A stretch of DNA of 64,000 nucleotides from Choanephora cucurbitarum. Taxonomy: Eukaryota; Mucoromycota; Mucoromycetes; Mucorales; Choanephoraceae. This document shows positions 22,345 to 33,492 of the stretch, in pieces. Under the pieces are notes generated by a model. The model saw nothing but the letters and a program-made list of their open reading frames with translations. It was not told the origin of the DNA and did no database searches. The translations under genes and the position numbers were made by a program. The stretch lies in the NCBI GenBank assembly GCA_025331435.1, contig JAIWNI010000073.1:62001-126000 (forward strand), in the 5' to 3' direction. How positions within the stretch are numbered: position 1 is the first letter of the stretch; every line of letters starts with the position of its first letter.

Positions 22345-25300
22345 ATGGACATTGACGATCCCACCAACACGCAGACATCTGAGCTGCTTGACTCTCAAAT
22401 GATTGAAGAATCGCCTGTACTCAATTTTTCAGAATCCTTATTGAGTACTAAAAAACCAGCTGAGTTAAAGGGTTTACTTCAGGTATGAAGAGAACAGATA
22501 ACGCGTTAAAGGATGCGTGCTAATAATCCAGCCAATAGAATCTTCATGAACAATTAAAGGAGCTGGATCAAAATGTAGACAAATCTTCTCTTGAGAGTGT
22601 TACTCAGGAATTGGTTCACAAGAACATCATGAAGAATAAGGATAAGACTGTGAAAGCATTGGCTGCTTGCTGTCTTGCTGATATTATTCGTTTACATGCT
22701 CCAGAGAGTCCTTATTCAATTGATGTGCTTAGAGTAAGCTATTTTTTTCTAGTTATACATGTGTCTGTTATTGACCAGCTATACGATAGAGTATTTTTAT
22801 TTTCTTTGTCGATGAACTCTCGCATTTTGGCAAAGAAACAGCCGAGTTTCCTTATTACTTTTATCTATTGGAAAACTTACAGTCAGTCAAGACATTTTTG
22901 CTCTTGAACGATATTGACAATGTTGAGGAAATTGTACTTCCTTTGATTGTTGAATTCTTCAAAGTCGCTCAAACGTAAGTGGCAAATATCATGCTACATC
23001 TTCAACCTCTCATATTACTGAATAGTGGTAGCCTCGCAAGAAATGTTGAGCTCTGTATGACAGATGTGTTGATTCAGTTGATTGATGATGTTGGTATTTC
23101 AAGCCCCGAATTCACTGAAATCATTCTGGAGCAGTTTGACAAGTTCGAAAAGGTCAGTCCTGATTGAAGCTTATAGAAATCATGCTAATATTTTTCATTT
23201 CAGGGATCAAAGAACTCAGCCTATGTAATGGCTTTGGATATCTGTTATACATGTCCTGGTGCCCTTCAAAGACGTGTGTTTCAAGTAAATAGAGAGTCTA
23301 ATATGATGACGAGATTGATTGTTGATTCCTTTGCTTTTTTAGTATTTCTCTGACGTATTGATTTCTGTTAGCACTGCTGAAGAATCAGAGGATGACTATG
23401 CTGAAGTGAAAAAAGCTCATAACCTTATTTGCAAAATCAATGCAGTTGTTCCTGAGCTATTGATGAATGTTTTACCATTGTTACAAGAAGAAATGAAGGT
23501 GGATCATATCAACATTCGTCAACTTTCAACTGAAACGCTAGGCCGTATGTTTGCTGAGCCTTCTTCCAGCGTTGCTACTCAATATCCTGCTATTTGGAAG
23601 ACATGGCTGGGAAGGTACCTTATCTGTTATGCTATTCATCTTTTTGTTAACCCTTAGTTTTTAGACGACATGATAAATCTATTCAATTACGTGTTAAATG
23701 GTTAGAGATGTCTGTTGATATTTTCAAGCATCATGCAAGCGCAGTATCCGAACTAATTGGTAAGACAAGATTCGATTTTTTGTAGTATGAAGATATTGAA
23801 GTATAGGTCGATGTAGAATGTTACAAGGACAGATTGTTTGATCCTGATGAAAGAGTACGTGCAGCTACCTGTAGAGTCATAGGCGAAGTTAGTATTGGGC
23901 AAGACATCAAGAATCTTGACAGAAGATTGTTAGAAATGATTTCGGAAAGAAGCAAAGATAAAAAGGTAGAACTGAACAAAGCACACAAAGGGAAAAAAAG
24001 GAGGATGGCTAATTCCCTTTCTCTTTTTTTGGAATGACATCAGACATCTGTGCGAGTAGAAGCTATGAAGACGTTTGGCTCCGTTTACAACCACTATTAT
24101 GCTCAAATCAATGCTCATGACAAGACAGTCATGGATAAAGTAGGATGGATTGCTGATCGCTTGATGTATTGTCTTTACCTTGGAAATCCTGCAGTCACGT
24201 ACGTAAAGAAAAGTGCTTCTTTAGATATGTTTTGTCTCACCGGTGTAATAGAATGAACTTGGAAAGCACTTTATTGACTTACATCCTTCCCGAAAATGAA
24301 AACGATGCCGAGAGAACAGAAAGATTGATTGTAGTTGTCGAATCTTTTGCTGAAAAGCAAAAACTAGCCTTCACTGCTCTTATTCGAAAGCAAAAGATGT
24401 TTAATGACAACCTTCACAAATATATTGATATGTGCGAGAAAGCAGTAAGTTATTAAAACCCATTTGTTTCTACCCGTTTTTTTTCTCAAAGTTCTTTATT
24501 TACTTTTAGATTTCTAGCAAAGGTAACCTAAGTGAACATGAAGAAGCAAAGAATGATGAATTTATGAAGTATTTAGCTGGTAAGTCATCTGCTAGGACAT
24601 GCTTAGAGAAAGCGTTAACTTATGTGTTTATTTCACTTACAAAGGTCAATTTGCCGATAAAGCCAGAACTTTGAATGCCTTGAGAACCTTCCTTCAAAGC
24701 GGAAATGATAAAGATGTGAAGGCCCTCAAGACTGCTGTTGACTTAAACCGTACATATAAGCAAGTGCTAGCTGCTAAGGTAATTGAACAGGCTACATATA
24801 ATGGCTTGAGAAAACATACTGATACGTATGTAAACAACTTAGAAAAAACTAGTATCTAGCTTAAATGAAGAACATGCTGCCATACTTGAAATCTTCCAAG
24901 CCATTTTGAATAGAGCATGTCCACTGATTATCAACAAAAGTAACATACCTAATCTACTGAAATTGAGTCGAACAGTACGAAGCAGAAGACAGACTGTAGC
25001 CAGCCAAAGAGCTACTGTGGCTCAAGACGTTCTCAAGGAAATTTCAACAACTCATCCTTCCATGTATACCAGTAATATGGCTGACATAATGAAAGAGATT
25101 TTGGCCAATAACGAAAATTCAGGTAAGTCACAAGCAAAAACACATGTTAGGCAATACTTTTTCTTTACTCAACCAATCAATCTCAAAAGATGAAGCCCTC
25201 GAGCTTTTGGCTGAAGTCAGCAAAGAATCTAATGGCAAAATGAAGTATTCAGAGTAAGTAGGATCTACAAAAAGATAAACAAGTTGCCTATTAAACAATG

Positions 25301-26900
25301 ATTTCATCAGTGAACTCAGCAATTGCTTGATCAATTATATGAGAGAAGGAGATGCAAACCAAGCTCACTACGCTTCTGTAGCTCTTTCCAACATGAAAAA
25401 CGCTGATGTTGCCTTGGCTGAGTTAGTGTCCCGAATGTGTGATGAGCTCTTACTGAAGAACCATCGCTTGCTTTCTACTTTGACATCTCTCTCAAACTTT
25501 GCGCTTTATGCCCATGATCTTGTCTCTACATCTTTGGACTCTGTCATTCGGTTTGTAGAATCTGTTCTTCTGGTAGCCAAAACGAAAGAGGTAAATGTTA
25601 CCCCTTTTCTTATAGTATCTAGAAACATACTCATACAATTCTATAGTTTTCGTCAGATAACCCTGAGTGGGAAGCTTATGATGACTTGCCAGAATTATCT
25701 AAACAAAAGTTGGTTGGCGTACGATTGTTGGTCAACTATTTGACTGCTTGTAAAGAAGATGTTGGACCTGAAGAATACATCATTCAAAAAATCTTTGGTC
25801 TCCTTGAGAATTTACTCGATTTGTCTTGTGATCAAGCCTTTTCAACCAAAACCAAGTATGCCTTTCTCTATTTTTTTTTATTTCTGACTTAGTAACATAT
25901 CCTATTTTAGCGCTGCAGAAACATCTCACCTTAGACTAGGTGCCTCAAGAGCCTTGGTGAAATTGACCCAACATGCTAAATATGTGAACCAATTGACAGT
26001 TCCTAAGTTTGAAAAGCTGGGTATTACTCTGCAAGATACATGCTTCTATGTTCGTCAAGAATTTGCTGAGTCCCTTATGAAGGGTCTTCATACTGAACAA
26101 ATTCACTCTCGTTACTACGCTCTTTTATTCATGTGTGCCCATGAGCCCGAAGCTACTCTTGTGAAACAAGTCAAAGGTTTTATTCAAAAGAAACTTTCTA
26201 GTATCCAGTCAAAGCAGGGCGATGCCAATGTGTTGGATTCTGCATTAATCCGTTTGGTTCACCTTCTGGCCCATCACCCTGATTTCTCAGAAGCTGTTGA
26301 AGATTTAGAAGTATTGGCTCAATATTTTAGATTTTATCTTGCTTGTGTAGCTACATCAGATAATGTGGCATTTTTGTATCACATTGTACAGAAGATCAAA
26401 TTGTCTACAGACACTATTTCAGCTGAAATGAGCAAGGTAAAGACATTCGCTTACTTTGTTTTTGCATTAATCTCACTTTTCTGTCATCCTTCTATTATTA
26501 TATCAGAATTCCTATATCTTGAGTGATTTAGCTTGCTTATTAATCAAGACAAGATGTAAAGAAGCTTCTTGGCCACTAAACGCATACGCAGGTCGTGTTT
26601 CGCTCCCTACACGATTGTACCAGTTAATACCTGAAGGCGCTGTTCAATCTGAGGTAAAAAAAAAAAGTTACAGGTTATAGGAAGCAACATCGTTAATTTT
26701 TCTTTTTATCAGATTATGAATCAAACCTATTTACCAGCAGAATTCCTGGAGAAATACGAAGAAGAACAGAACCATAAAGCAGGAGATAAGGTAAGTTCAA
26801 TTTTGGCCATGCATTAGATTGTTTATTGATTTCTTCTCCCAACAAATAACAGCGTTCTCGTTTTTCAACAACCGTCTCAAGCAAGAAAGTTAAAGCTTAA
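22345..26900 (+). CDS. pds5: Sister-chromatid cohesion factor Pds5
   Basis: Binds cohesin and regulates its chromatin association with Wapl and Eco1. Twenty exons: 22345-22482, 22539-22733, 22790-22974, 23026-23152, 23204-23284, 23343-23614, 23665-23759, 23817-23965, 24044-24198, 24252-24444, 24510-24579, 24645-24825, 24860-25122, 25190-25253, 25311-25590, 25647-25855, 25911-26436, 26507-26653, 26713-26790, 26853-26900. Total 1151 residues, slightly shorter than the usual 1200-1400. Family signatures are KALAACCLADIIRLHAPESPY, FYLLENLQSVK and DERVRAATCRVIGE; HEAT repeats run throughout and a short basic tail ends SSKKVKA. Intron 7 uses the acceptor at 23815-23816. Intron 12 is only 34 nt. The next gene starts 75 bp after the stop. 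Confidence 0.93.
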
Positions 26901-26975
26901 ACCTTATTTTTCTTTTCTATTCTAATAAACCTATAAAAAAAAAGGACTTGATTTTTTGTTTCATTTTCGCGCGTT

Positions 26976-28183
26976 ATGCAACTATATCAGAAACTATTTA
27001 AAGCTCTAGATGACAATGACATGTTGGTATAAGTCTGAGTTCTTGTTAAGCACTTGAATCCATGCGACTTCTTTCGCTTTGAGATAAATTGACACGGCTG
27101 ACGACTGTTTGTAGAGATGAGCTTGGAATCTTGCCTTTTACTCCAGAGTTAGATCAGTTGCCTCTCAATAGTCAACCCTATTTCCCATTTGCATTGATTG
27201 AAACAAAGCTTGGTATAGCATGGGCTGAGGTTTCTGGTTTACTTCGACAAACACATATATATTTCATTACGCTAGATATCGACAAAAACCCAACAGAGCT
27301 TGAAAATGTCACTAGAGTTATGATTTTATTGAAGCCTGATAATTATACAGCAATGAACACAAGGTATGTCAAAAAATGCTTTGGCGAAGTCTTCAGTCTA
27401 AGTTGGGAGCAATAGAAAACGACTAATTCAGCTGGGGCATATTGATCCAAAGAAGGAATTGGATTTGATTAAACTGGTTTTTACAGTGCCAAGGCACTCA
27501 AAAAGTTCAACTGCTTGGCATCATCGCCAATGGATATTAAGCCATTTTGAGTCAACATTAGAAATATCAAAAGAGCTCGAGCTATGTGAATTTGCTTGTG
27601 CAGCTTACCCCCGAAACTATTATGCATGGACACACCGTACTTTTCTTTTAAATAACTTTCAGTCATTGATGGACTTATCAAATGAATATAATACGCTCTG
27701 TCGCTGGATTGAACTACATACAAGTGATTATTCTAGCTTCAATCACTTACAGCAAATTATTGAACGTTTGGCTGTTGATCAGGACCAGACTAGGCAAGAG
27801 CAACATATGCAATGGCTAAACCAACTAATTATCAAATATCCTGGTCATGAGTCACTATGGTGTCATCGAAGATTTTGCTCTCATTTGTTTGTCAAATCAA
27901 AAGATTATTGCCATGCACAACATCAATTTATCCAAAGCATTCTTTCCGATCAACACAAAGATGAAGCACTTAGCAACAATGAAGATAGCTTCAAATCACA
28001 AAGAGAACAGGCTTTGAAATTCGGATTATGGCAGTCAATTATGGTAAGACATCTGCTTAAATGCTTACTTGAACTCATTTATTTCCATAAAAAAAACAGG
28101 AAAAGCGCACCTACGGTCAAGTTTTGTCTCAATCATTACTTGAAGACTATGCGCGTGTGGCACCTATAGCTAATTTTCTATAA
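26976..28183 (+). CDS. Protein prenyltransferase alpha-subunit repeat protein (PTAR1-like)
   Basis: PTAR1 partners RabGGTase-beta as geranylgeranyltransferase type III, which modifies Ykt6 in animals; the role here is inferred. Exons 26976-27026, 27122-27363, 27416-28043 and 28100-28183 give 334 residues. Four PPTA-type repeats carry the W/F-x-H-R motif: TAWHHRQWIL, YAWTHRTFLL, SSFNHLQQII and SLWCHRRFCS. The diagnostic YPGHESLWCHRR matches PTAR1 rather than the FNTA or RabGGTA subunits. The first junction is the weakest part of the model: the frame only works with the acceptor at 27120-27121. Lies 75 bp after the Pds5 stop, same strand. Confidence 0.85.
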
Positions 28184-29568
28184 AGAGATGCTTGGTGTTA
28201 TGTCATTTTAAAAGAATACAGAATAAATAAACGAACAAAGGAACAAACAAACAATTATGACGGCATGCGCAATACTCTGATTGGTTCATGAAAGCATCTT
28301 ATCTAGCATGAAAAGGAAAAAAAAAGTAGTGAAAGCAACGCAATACTAATTGACTATCAAAAGTAATCAACAAAAAAGCATAAATTGATTGAAGATATTC
28401 TCTTGAATCTAATCAACTGTTTTTTTCTGTCTTTTTTGAAAGAGTAAGCTGAACAAAATGTCTTTATCATGTTACTTTTTCAATAAGCAACTCAATCAAG
28501 GCTTGATCGACAAAAGTTTGTTTAATAAAGCTATATGAACAAAGTGTTTGTTTGATAAGACATTTCTAAGAGAGCAGAATGCCCTCATATGAAGCAGCTT
28601 ACACAAATAGCTGTAGTAAGCATAAATACATCATTAATTGACTACGAACAGTAGTTCATTTTACATCCTAGCAGTGTCATGGAAGTTAGCCAAAAAACAA
28701 TCGAGGAGCAAATCATACTAAAAGAATGAATGAATCCACAAGCCCAATAGGCACGCAATAAATTAGCAGCGAAACATCTTGTTTTCTGACATGTTTCCTG
28801 CTTGTGATTGTTCAGTATGTATTACCAAAACTTACCCGCTTTTATGTTGTTATAAGAGAACCACCCCATAATATTTGCTTTACAATGAAAGGCAATATTC
28901 TTTGCTCTTTCTCTTCTTTTAGCTACATTGTTGTTCAGGGACTAAGCTGCCGCGGAGACAACATCTCCTTATGTAAATTTGCAAACAAACAAAAAAAAAG
29001 AAACCTTGCTTTAGAAAGTTTTATTGAGGTCAGATTATTCTGTCATCATATATTCAAGAAACAGTTTTCAATACGATCTGACTAAGTAGAAGGACAAGAT
29101 CGCCAAGATGCAACAAAGAAACGAAAGATGTCCGCATATTAAAAAGAAAGTCATTTGAATTAACTCGTCTTTGCTATCTCTTTATTTTCTTCAGGCATTC
29201 TTTTTTTATTTATTTAATGTAACAAGAAGATTTTGTGCTAATCAATTAAGAGCTATTTGTCTGTTTGCTTGAACAATGGTCTGTTGTTTATAAAGCCGAT
29301 AAGAAAAACTTTCAATGCTCAAATGCCAAACGATGTAATTGTATAGGTATGCTACAGAGTGCAGAGTTAAAAATGACATCTTCATTTCCTAGACATGTTC
29401 CATTCAACTATTCAGCGCCAAAAAGGTTTCTCTTTTAACTTGAGTATATGTTATTTTCCTTCAAATTATTCCCTATACCTACAGTCTCTCTCTTTTTTTT
29501 TTATTTCTTTCTTCTTTTGCTTTCCAGCTTATCGAAAATAATTGCAGATCAAAGAATCAAAGGCAATC
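28184..29568. other. Spacer upstream of the MFS gene
   Basis: About 1.4 kb of AT-rich sequence without a recognisable gene. A pyrimidine tract (29490-29525) lies just upstream of the next ATG. Confidence 0.5.
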
Positions 29569-31565
29569 ATGTCAAATACAAACAAGCTACCAAACATTCT
29601 ATTTGAAGCAAATGAAAGCACCTCAACTCTTTGCTCAGAAAATGAAAGCGAAGCTCGGCTATCAAATACAAGTGCCTTTGTCTCACGAAAACCTTCTCAG
29701 TGTAAATTTGACTGTCATGTATACAATGCCCATCAAAAATACTGAATTCATTGCAGTGGATAGATTGATGAGATCAGGTGTTTTAAATGCTGACTATATT
29801 TCACAGAAAAAAGAAGAAGCTACACTAGGTATCAAAGAGGAGGAAGTGCTTGCATCGCAAGATATAGATGAAGAGGAAGAAGACGCATATCGTTGGGTTA
29901 TATTGTTTGCTGCATTTTTGGCTCAAGCAACTAGTTCATCTTTTTTAGGAAGCTGGTAAAAATCACTTTGTTCGTATTCTTTTTTTTTCTTCAGCACTGA
30001 GATATCTTTGTTATATTTTAGGGGTAATGTATCATGACAAGAAAAATAAGAATTGATATGAAGCTATCTTTTCTTCGCTTTTGGTGTGGTCCTTATTAAC
30101 TCTTGTTGTATGATAACTTGGCGTAGGTATTTTGCAAGAATACTATGATAGAGAGGTGTTCAAGGGAACAGTTAGTTTGGCCGAGTTAAGTTTTGTTGGT
30201 ACTATTGGATTTTCATTCTGTGGATTGCTGGGTCCTATCACTCCCTACTTAATGAAGCTTATGGGCGCTCGTTTGTTATTACTTTGTGGTACTTTGCTAG
30301 GATCAGCTGGTTTGGTCTTAGCAAGCTATTCCACAAAAGTATGGCAGCTTTACATGACACAAAGTGTGATGCATGGTATGGGTACAGCACTTCTTTTTAT
30401 TGTAAGTTTAGTCAAATCAAGGTTATTTTATATATCATATCTATCATGAGAATGCTAATACCTTTTGTATGTTGCAAAAATTAGGTTTCTATGTCTATAT
30501 CACCTCAATGGTTCAACAAAAAAAGAGCATTTGCCGTGGGCATTATGGTGAGTGGCTCAGGAATAGGCGGTTTACTTATGCCGTTTGTCATTACGTTTTT
30601 AAATGAATCACTTGGTATCACTTGGTAAGGTTTGCATCAACATAGAAAAAGAAAATACTCTTGCTTTTTTAAAGAAAAAAGAAGATGACTGACCAAACTG
30701 TTTCTGTTTGTCTTGACATACAACCAGGTGTTATCGGATACTAAGTATTATATCATTTGTTTTGAGTCTTATACCAACCTTGTTGTTACGGGAGAGAAAG
30801 CAAGACTTTGAAACAAAGCAAAGGCCAATAATTGATTTAAAAATTTGTAAAAACAGTAGTTTTATCATCTGGTGTATCGTAGGCAACCTTAGCTACATGT
30901 CTTACTATATTCCTGCATTCTACATTCCGTCTCACGCTACCAAGATTGGGCTAAAGCCTTCGCAGGGATCCTTATTGGTTTCTGTCTTCTCGGGTGTTAA
31001 TGTGTTTGGCCGTATTTTTTCAGGGTAAGTCTTACCCATATACTGCTAAATTTTCTAAACCAATTACATGACGAACAGGTTTCTTGGTGACCGTATTGGA
31101 GTAATCAATGCCAACACTATACTTTTGCTCACTTGTGGGCTTAGCTCTTTCCTTGTGTGGTCATTCTCGGATTCATTTTATATGCTCCTAGTGTTCATAA
31201 TATTCTACGGGTTTGCGAGTGGCACAGTACCTGCATTACGTAAATCACAATGTGTTGCCAAAAGAAATGAACCAAAAAACTAATCGTTATTTTTTCAAAA
31301 TATGACATTTTTTACTGTATCAGTTGCTCCCATTACTGCGTCAATCACTGGTCTAGAAAACTACTCTTCTGGTATTTGTCTTTACTTGTTTTTCTTAACA
31401 CCTGGTAGATTGGGCCCTTCTATTGCAGGTGCCATTCAATCAGCAACAGATAAGCATTCTTTCCTTTCGCATCAAATGTTTACAGGATCAACATTTGTAG
31501 CATCATTTCTTGTATCTCTATACCTAAAATACTACACAGAACCAAGTATATGGAAGAAAGTTTAG
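29569..31565 (+). CDS. MFS monocarboxylate-type transporter (MCT/Mch family)
   Basis: Predicted membrane carrier of the monocarboxylate porter family; substrate unknown. Exons 29569-29701, 29757-29955, 30127-30401, 30485-30624, 30728-31024, 31079-31239 and 31324-31565. The N-terminus is acidic and cytosolic. TM1 begins YRWVILFAAFLAQATSSSFLGSW. GILQEYYDR follows, equal to the family's WGVFQ-x-YY. Later signatures are SPQWFNKKRAFAVGIMVSGSGIGG, VFGRIFSGFLGDRIG and GRLGPSIAGAI. Exons 2 and 3 do not join in frame with one GT-AG intron. A 2-nt exon (GG, 30022-30023) would restore the frame and the family's Trp-Gly, giving 482 residues. A 29-nt exon ending at the same donor also keeps frame but inserts unrelated residues. 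Confidence 0.88.
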
Positions 31566-33492
31566 CTTGTTCCTTTTTCTTTCCTGAAAATAAAAAGAAG
31601 TCTACCATATGTATTATGAACCCGAATAAGAGGCAGGATTGAATTGACAAAATTAAGTGATTTCATTCTTCTTCTCCTGGTTGAACGATTACGATTGTAT
31701 CAATAGTTTTTGTGTGTATCTAAGAAGAGATCTCATGCAGTCATTCAGCCAGTTTCGATGCAATAAACCATTTGTGGAAGAAAAGGCATAAAGTGTCTAA
31801 ACACTAATAATAAGTTCGAAGATAGGCCAAATCAAAATCACCTGGCTTTTTTAATTAAATAATTACGAGTCAAAGCTTGTCAGTTTGCCTTAGCTTGTCT
31901 TCCCTGTGCTCCCTATATGCTTGAAAGGTTATACTATATGTTGAGTAACAATTAGCTATAAGGTGAAATGTAAAGGCTGAAAAGCAAGCCACTGGGGATA
32001 CCCCAAAAAAAGGACCTAACACACAAAAACGTCTTCAATTCCAAGAAACATAAAACCATGAGCTTCACCTAAAGAAAAAAAAATCGAGTGACAACTTTCA
32101 ATGACTCTCCATCCGTATTTACAGTATTACAGCTAATTACAGATACAGCATCTTCTCGCCTTCAGACTTGGTTACACCTGTTGCTTTGCTTCTGTTTTTC
32201 TTCCTCAACTCTTTTTCTCTCAAGACATACTGTTTAAGAAAATATGTAGCATAAATGCTGCGTACCAAACATGTACTACGTTCAACGTTTGAAGAATATT
32301 TCTATTGGGTTAATCAAGTTTATACAAGCATGAATTCAAGTAGAGCATGTTTCTCTGGAGAAAGGGTATGTTAGTCAACATATTTCTCTCCTCAAAGTGC
32401 AAGATAAAGTTCAAACAAAGCATATACAATTCAGGCTCGCATGTTGATAAGAGTCCTTGCTTTTATATTGTCATCCTTTCTTCTCTGATATGGCAATGTA
32501 AAGTGCACGAGAAGACAAAGATTTAGATATTATTGTCACTCGTGATGCTTTCAATCAGCACATAGCAATTACTAAAGATGTACATATACAAATGCTCACA
32601 TTATAGAACACTTGCGTTATATCTCATTTCGTTTCGCGCTTCTACTTCTTCATCTCCTAGAACCTTCAATTGTATTATCATGTATCTTTCTCCATTGCTG
32701 ATACTTCTACTTTTCTATCATACAATGTTTGTTATCTTAATTCTTGCTTTATTTTAGAAACTTTCAAATTCTAAAGCAGCTCGGCGAACAGTGTCATTAG
32801 TACTTCTGTTCACTTGCAAATACTGGATACTAAAAGATAGTTCAGAGTTGTCTGGATTGTGGCTATCGCTTTCTTTTTAGAGATGAATAGATCCTTTGAT
32901 TTCTATGTATCACTTTTTCAGCCTTAGCAAGATGTATTTCTATCTTCACAGCAACTTCTAAACAAAACTAAATCTTCTTTTATAAGTCTCAAAACAAGCT
33001 CTTGTCATTACTAGCCTGAAAATGATCAGTATTTTTCTTCCCCTTTTATCATTAGTCAGGGCAAGTGCGATTTGAGTACTACAGCTAATTCGTTTTAATG
33101 CTTCTTTGAGACATCTGTATTTTTGGACTACAAATAAACAGCCTAAAGACATTTTTGATGTCGAAGAGGACAACCTTTTGTTATATTTTTGACCCGTTTA
33201 TTGAGAGGCTAACTGGTTATCAAGTTTGCTTATAATCAAAGTACTTTAAAGAAATTTGTGATATCAGTTTTTCAGTCTTTGAAATGATCACTGTTAGAAC
33301 GTTGCCCCTTAGAAAAGTGGAGCTTAGGATATTCTTTGTTAACATCTCAAGAGATTATTTAATACCGTTCAAACTCCGGTTTATACGGCCTCTTTTTTCT
33401 GTTCTTGTACTTTTTTTTCTCACTTGTATTCTTTTCCTATTTGAGGCCAAAGCAACCCTCCCGAACAAAGACGAAGCAATCGGAAGACAAAG
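31566..33492. other. 1.9-kb spacer, no gene recognised
   Basis: Low-complexity AT-rich sequence. The ORFs at 32958-33173 (minus) and 33284-33496 (plus) lack any recognised domain. The latter runs into the next gene's start, so it is likely leader sequence. Confidence 0.45.

Noticed and set aside
23760..23816. Apparent one-base frame error in pds5 intron 7
   Set aside because: The first AG (23805-23806) breaks frame, but the next acceptor at 23815-23816 restores it and gives the expected ECYKDRLFDP sequence.
27027..27121. Frame conflict at the first PTAR1 intron
   Set aside because: Resolved by the acceptor at 27120-27121, which gives a 334-residue product; kept as a weak junction, not a novelty.
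31377..31411. Possible extra intron in the last MFS exon (GTATTT...GGTAG)
   Set aside because: Removing it breaks the frame, while reading through gives a plausible transmembrane segment.
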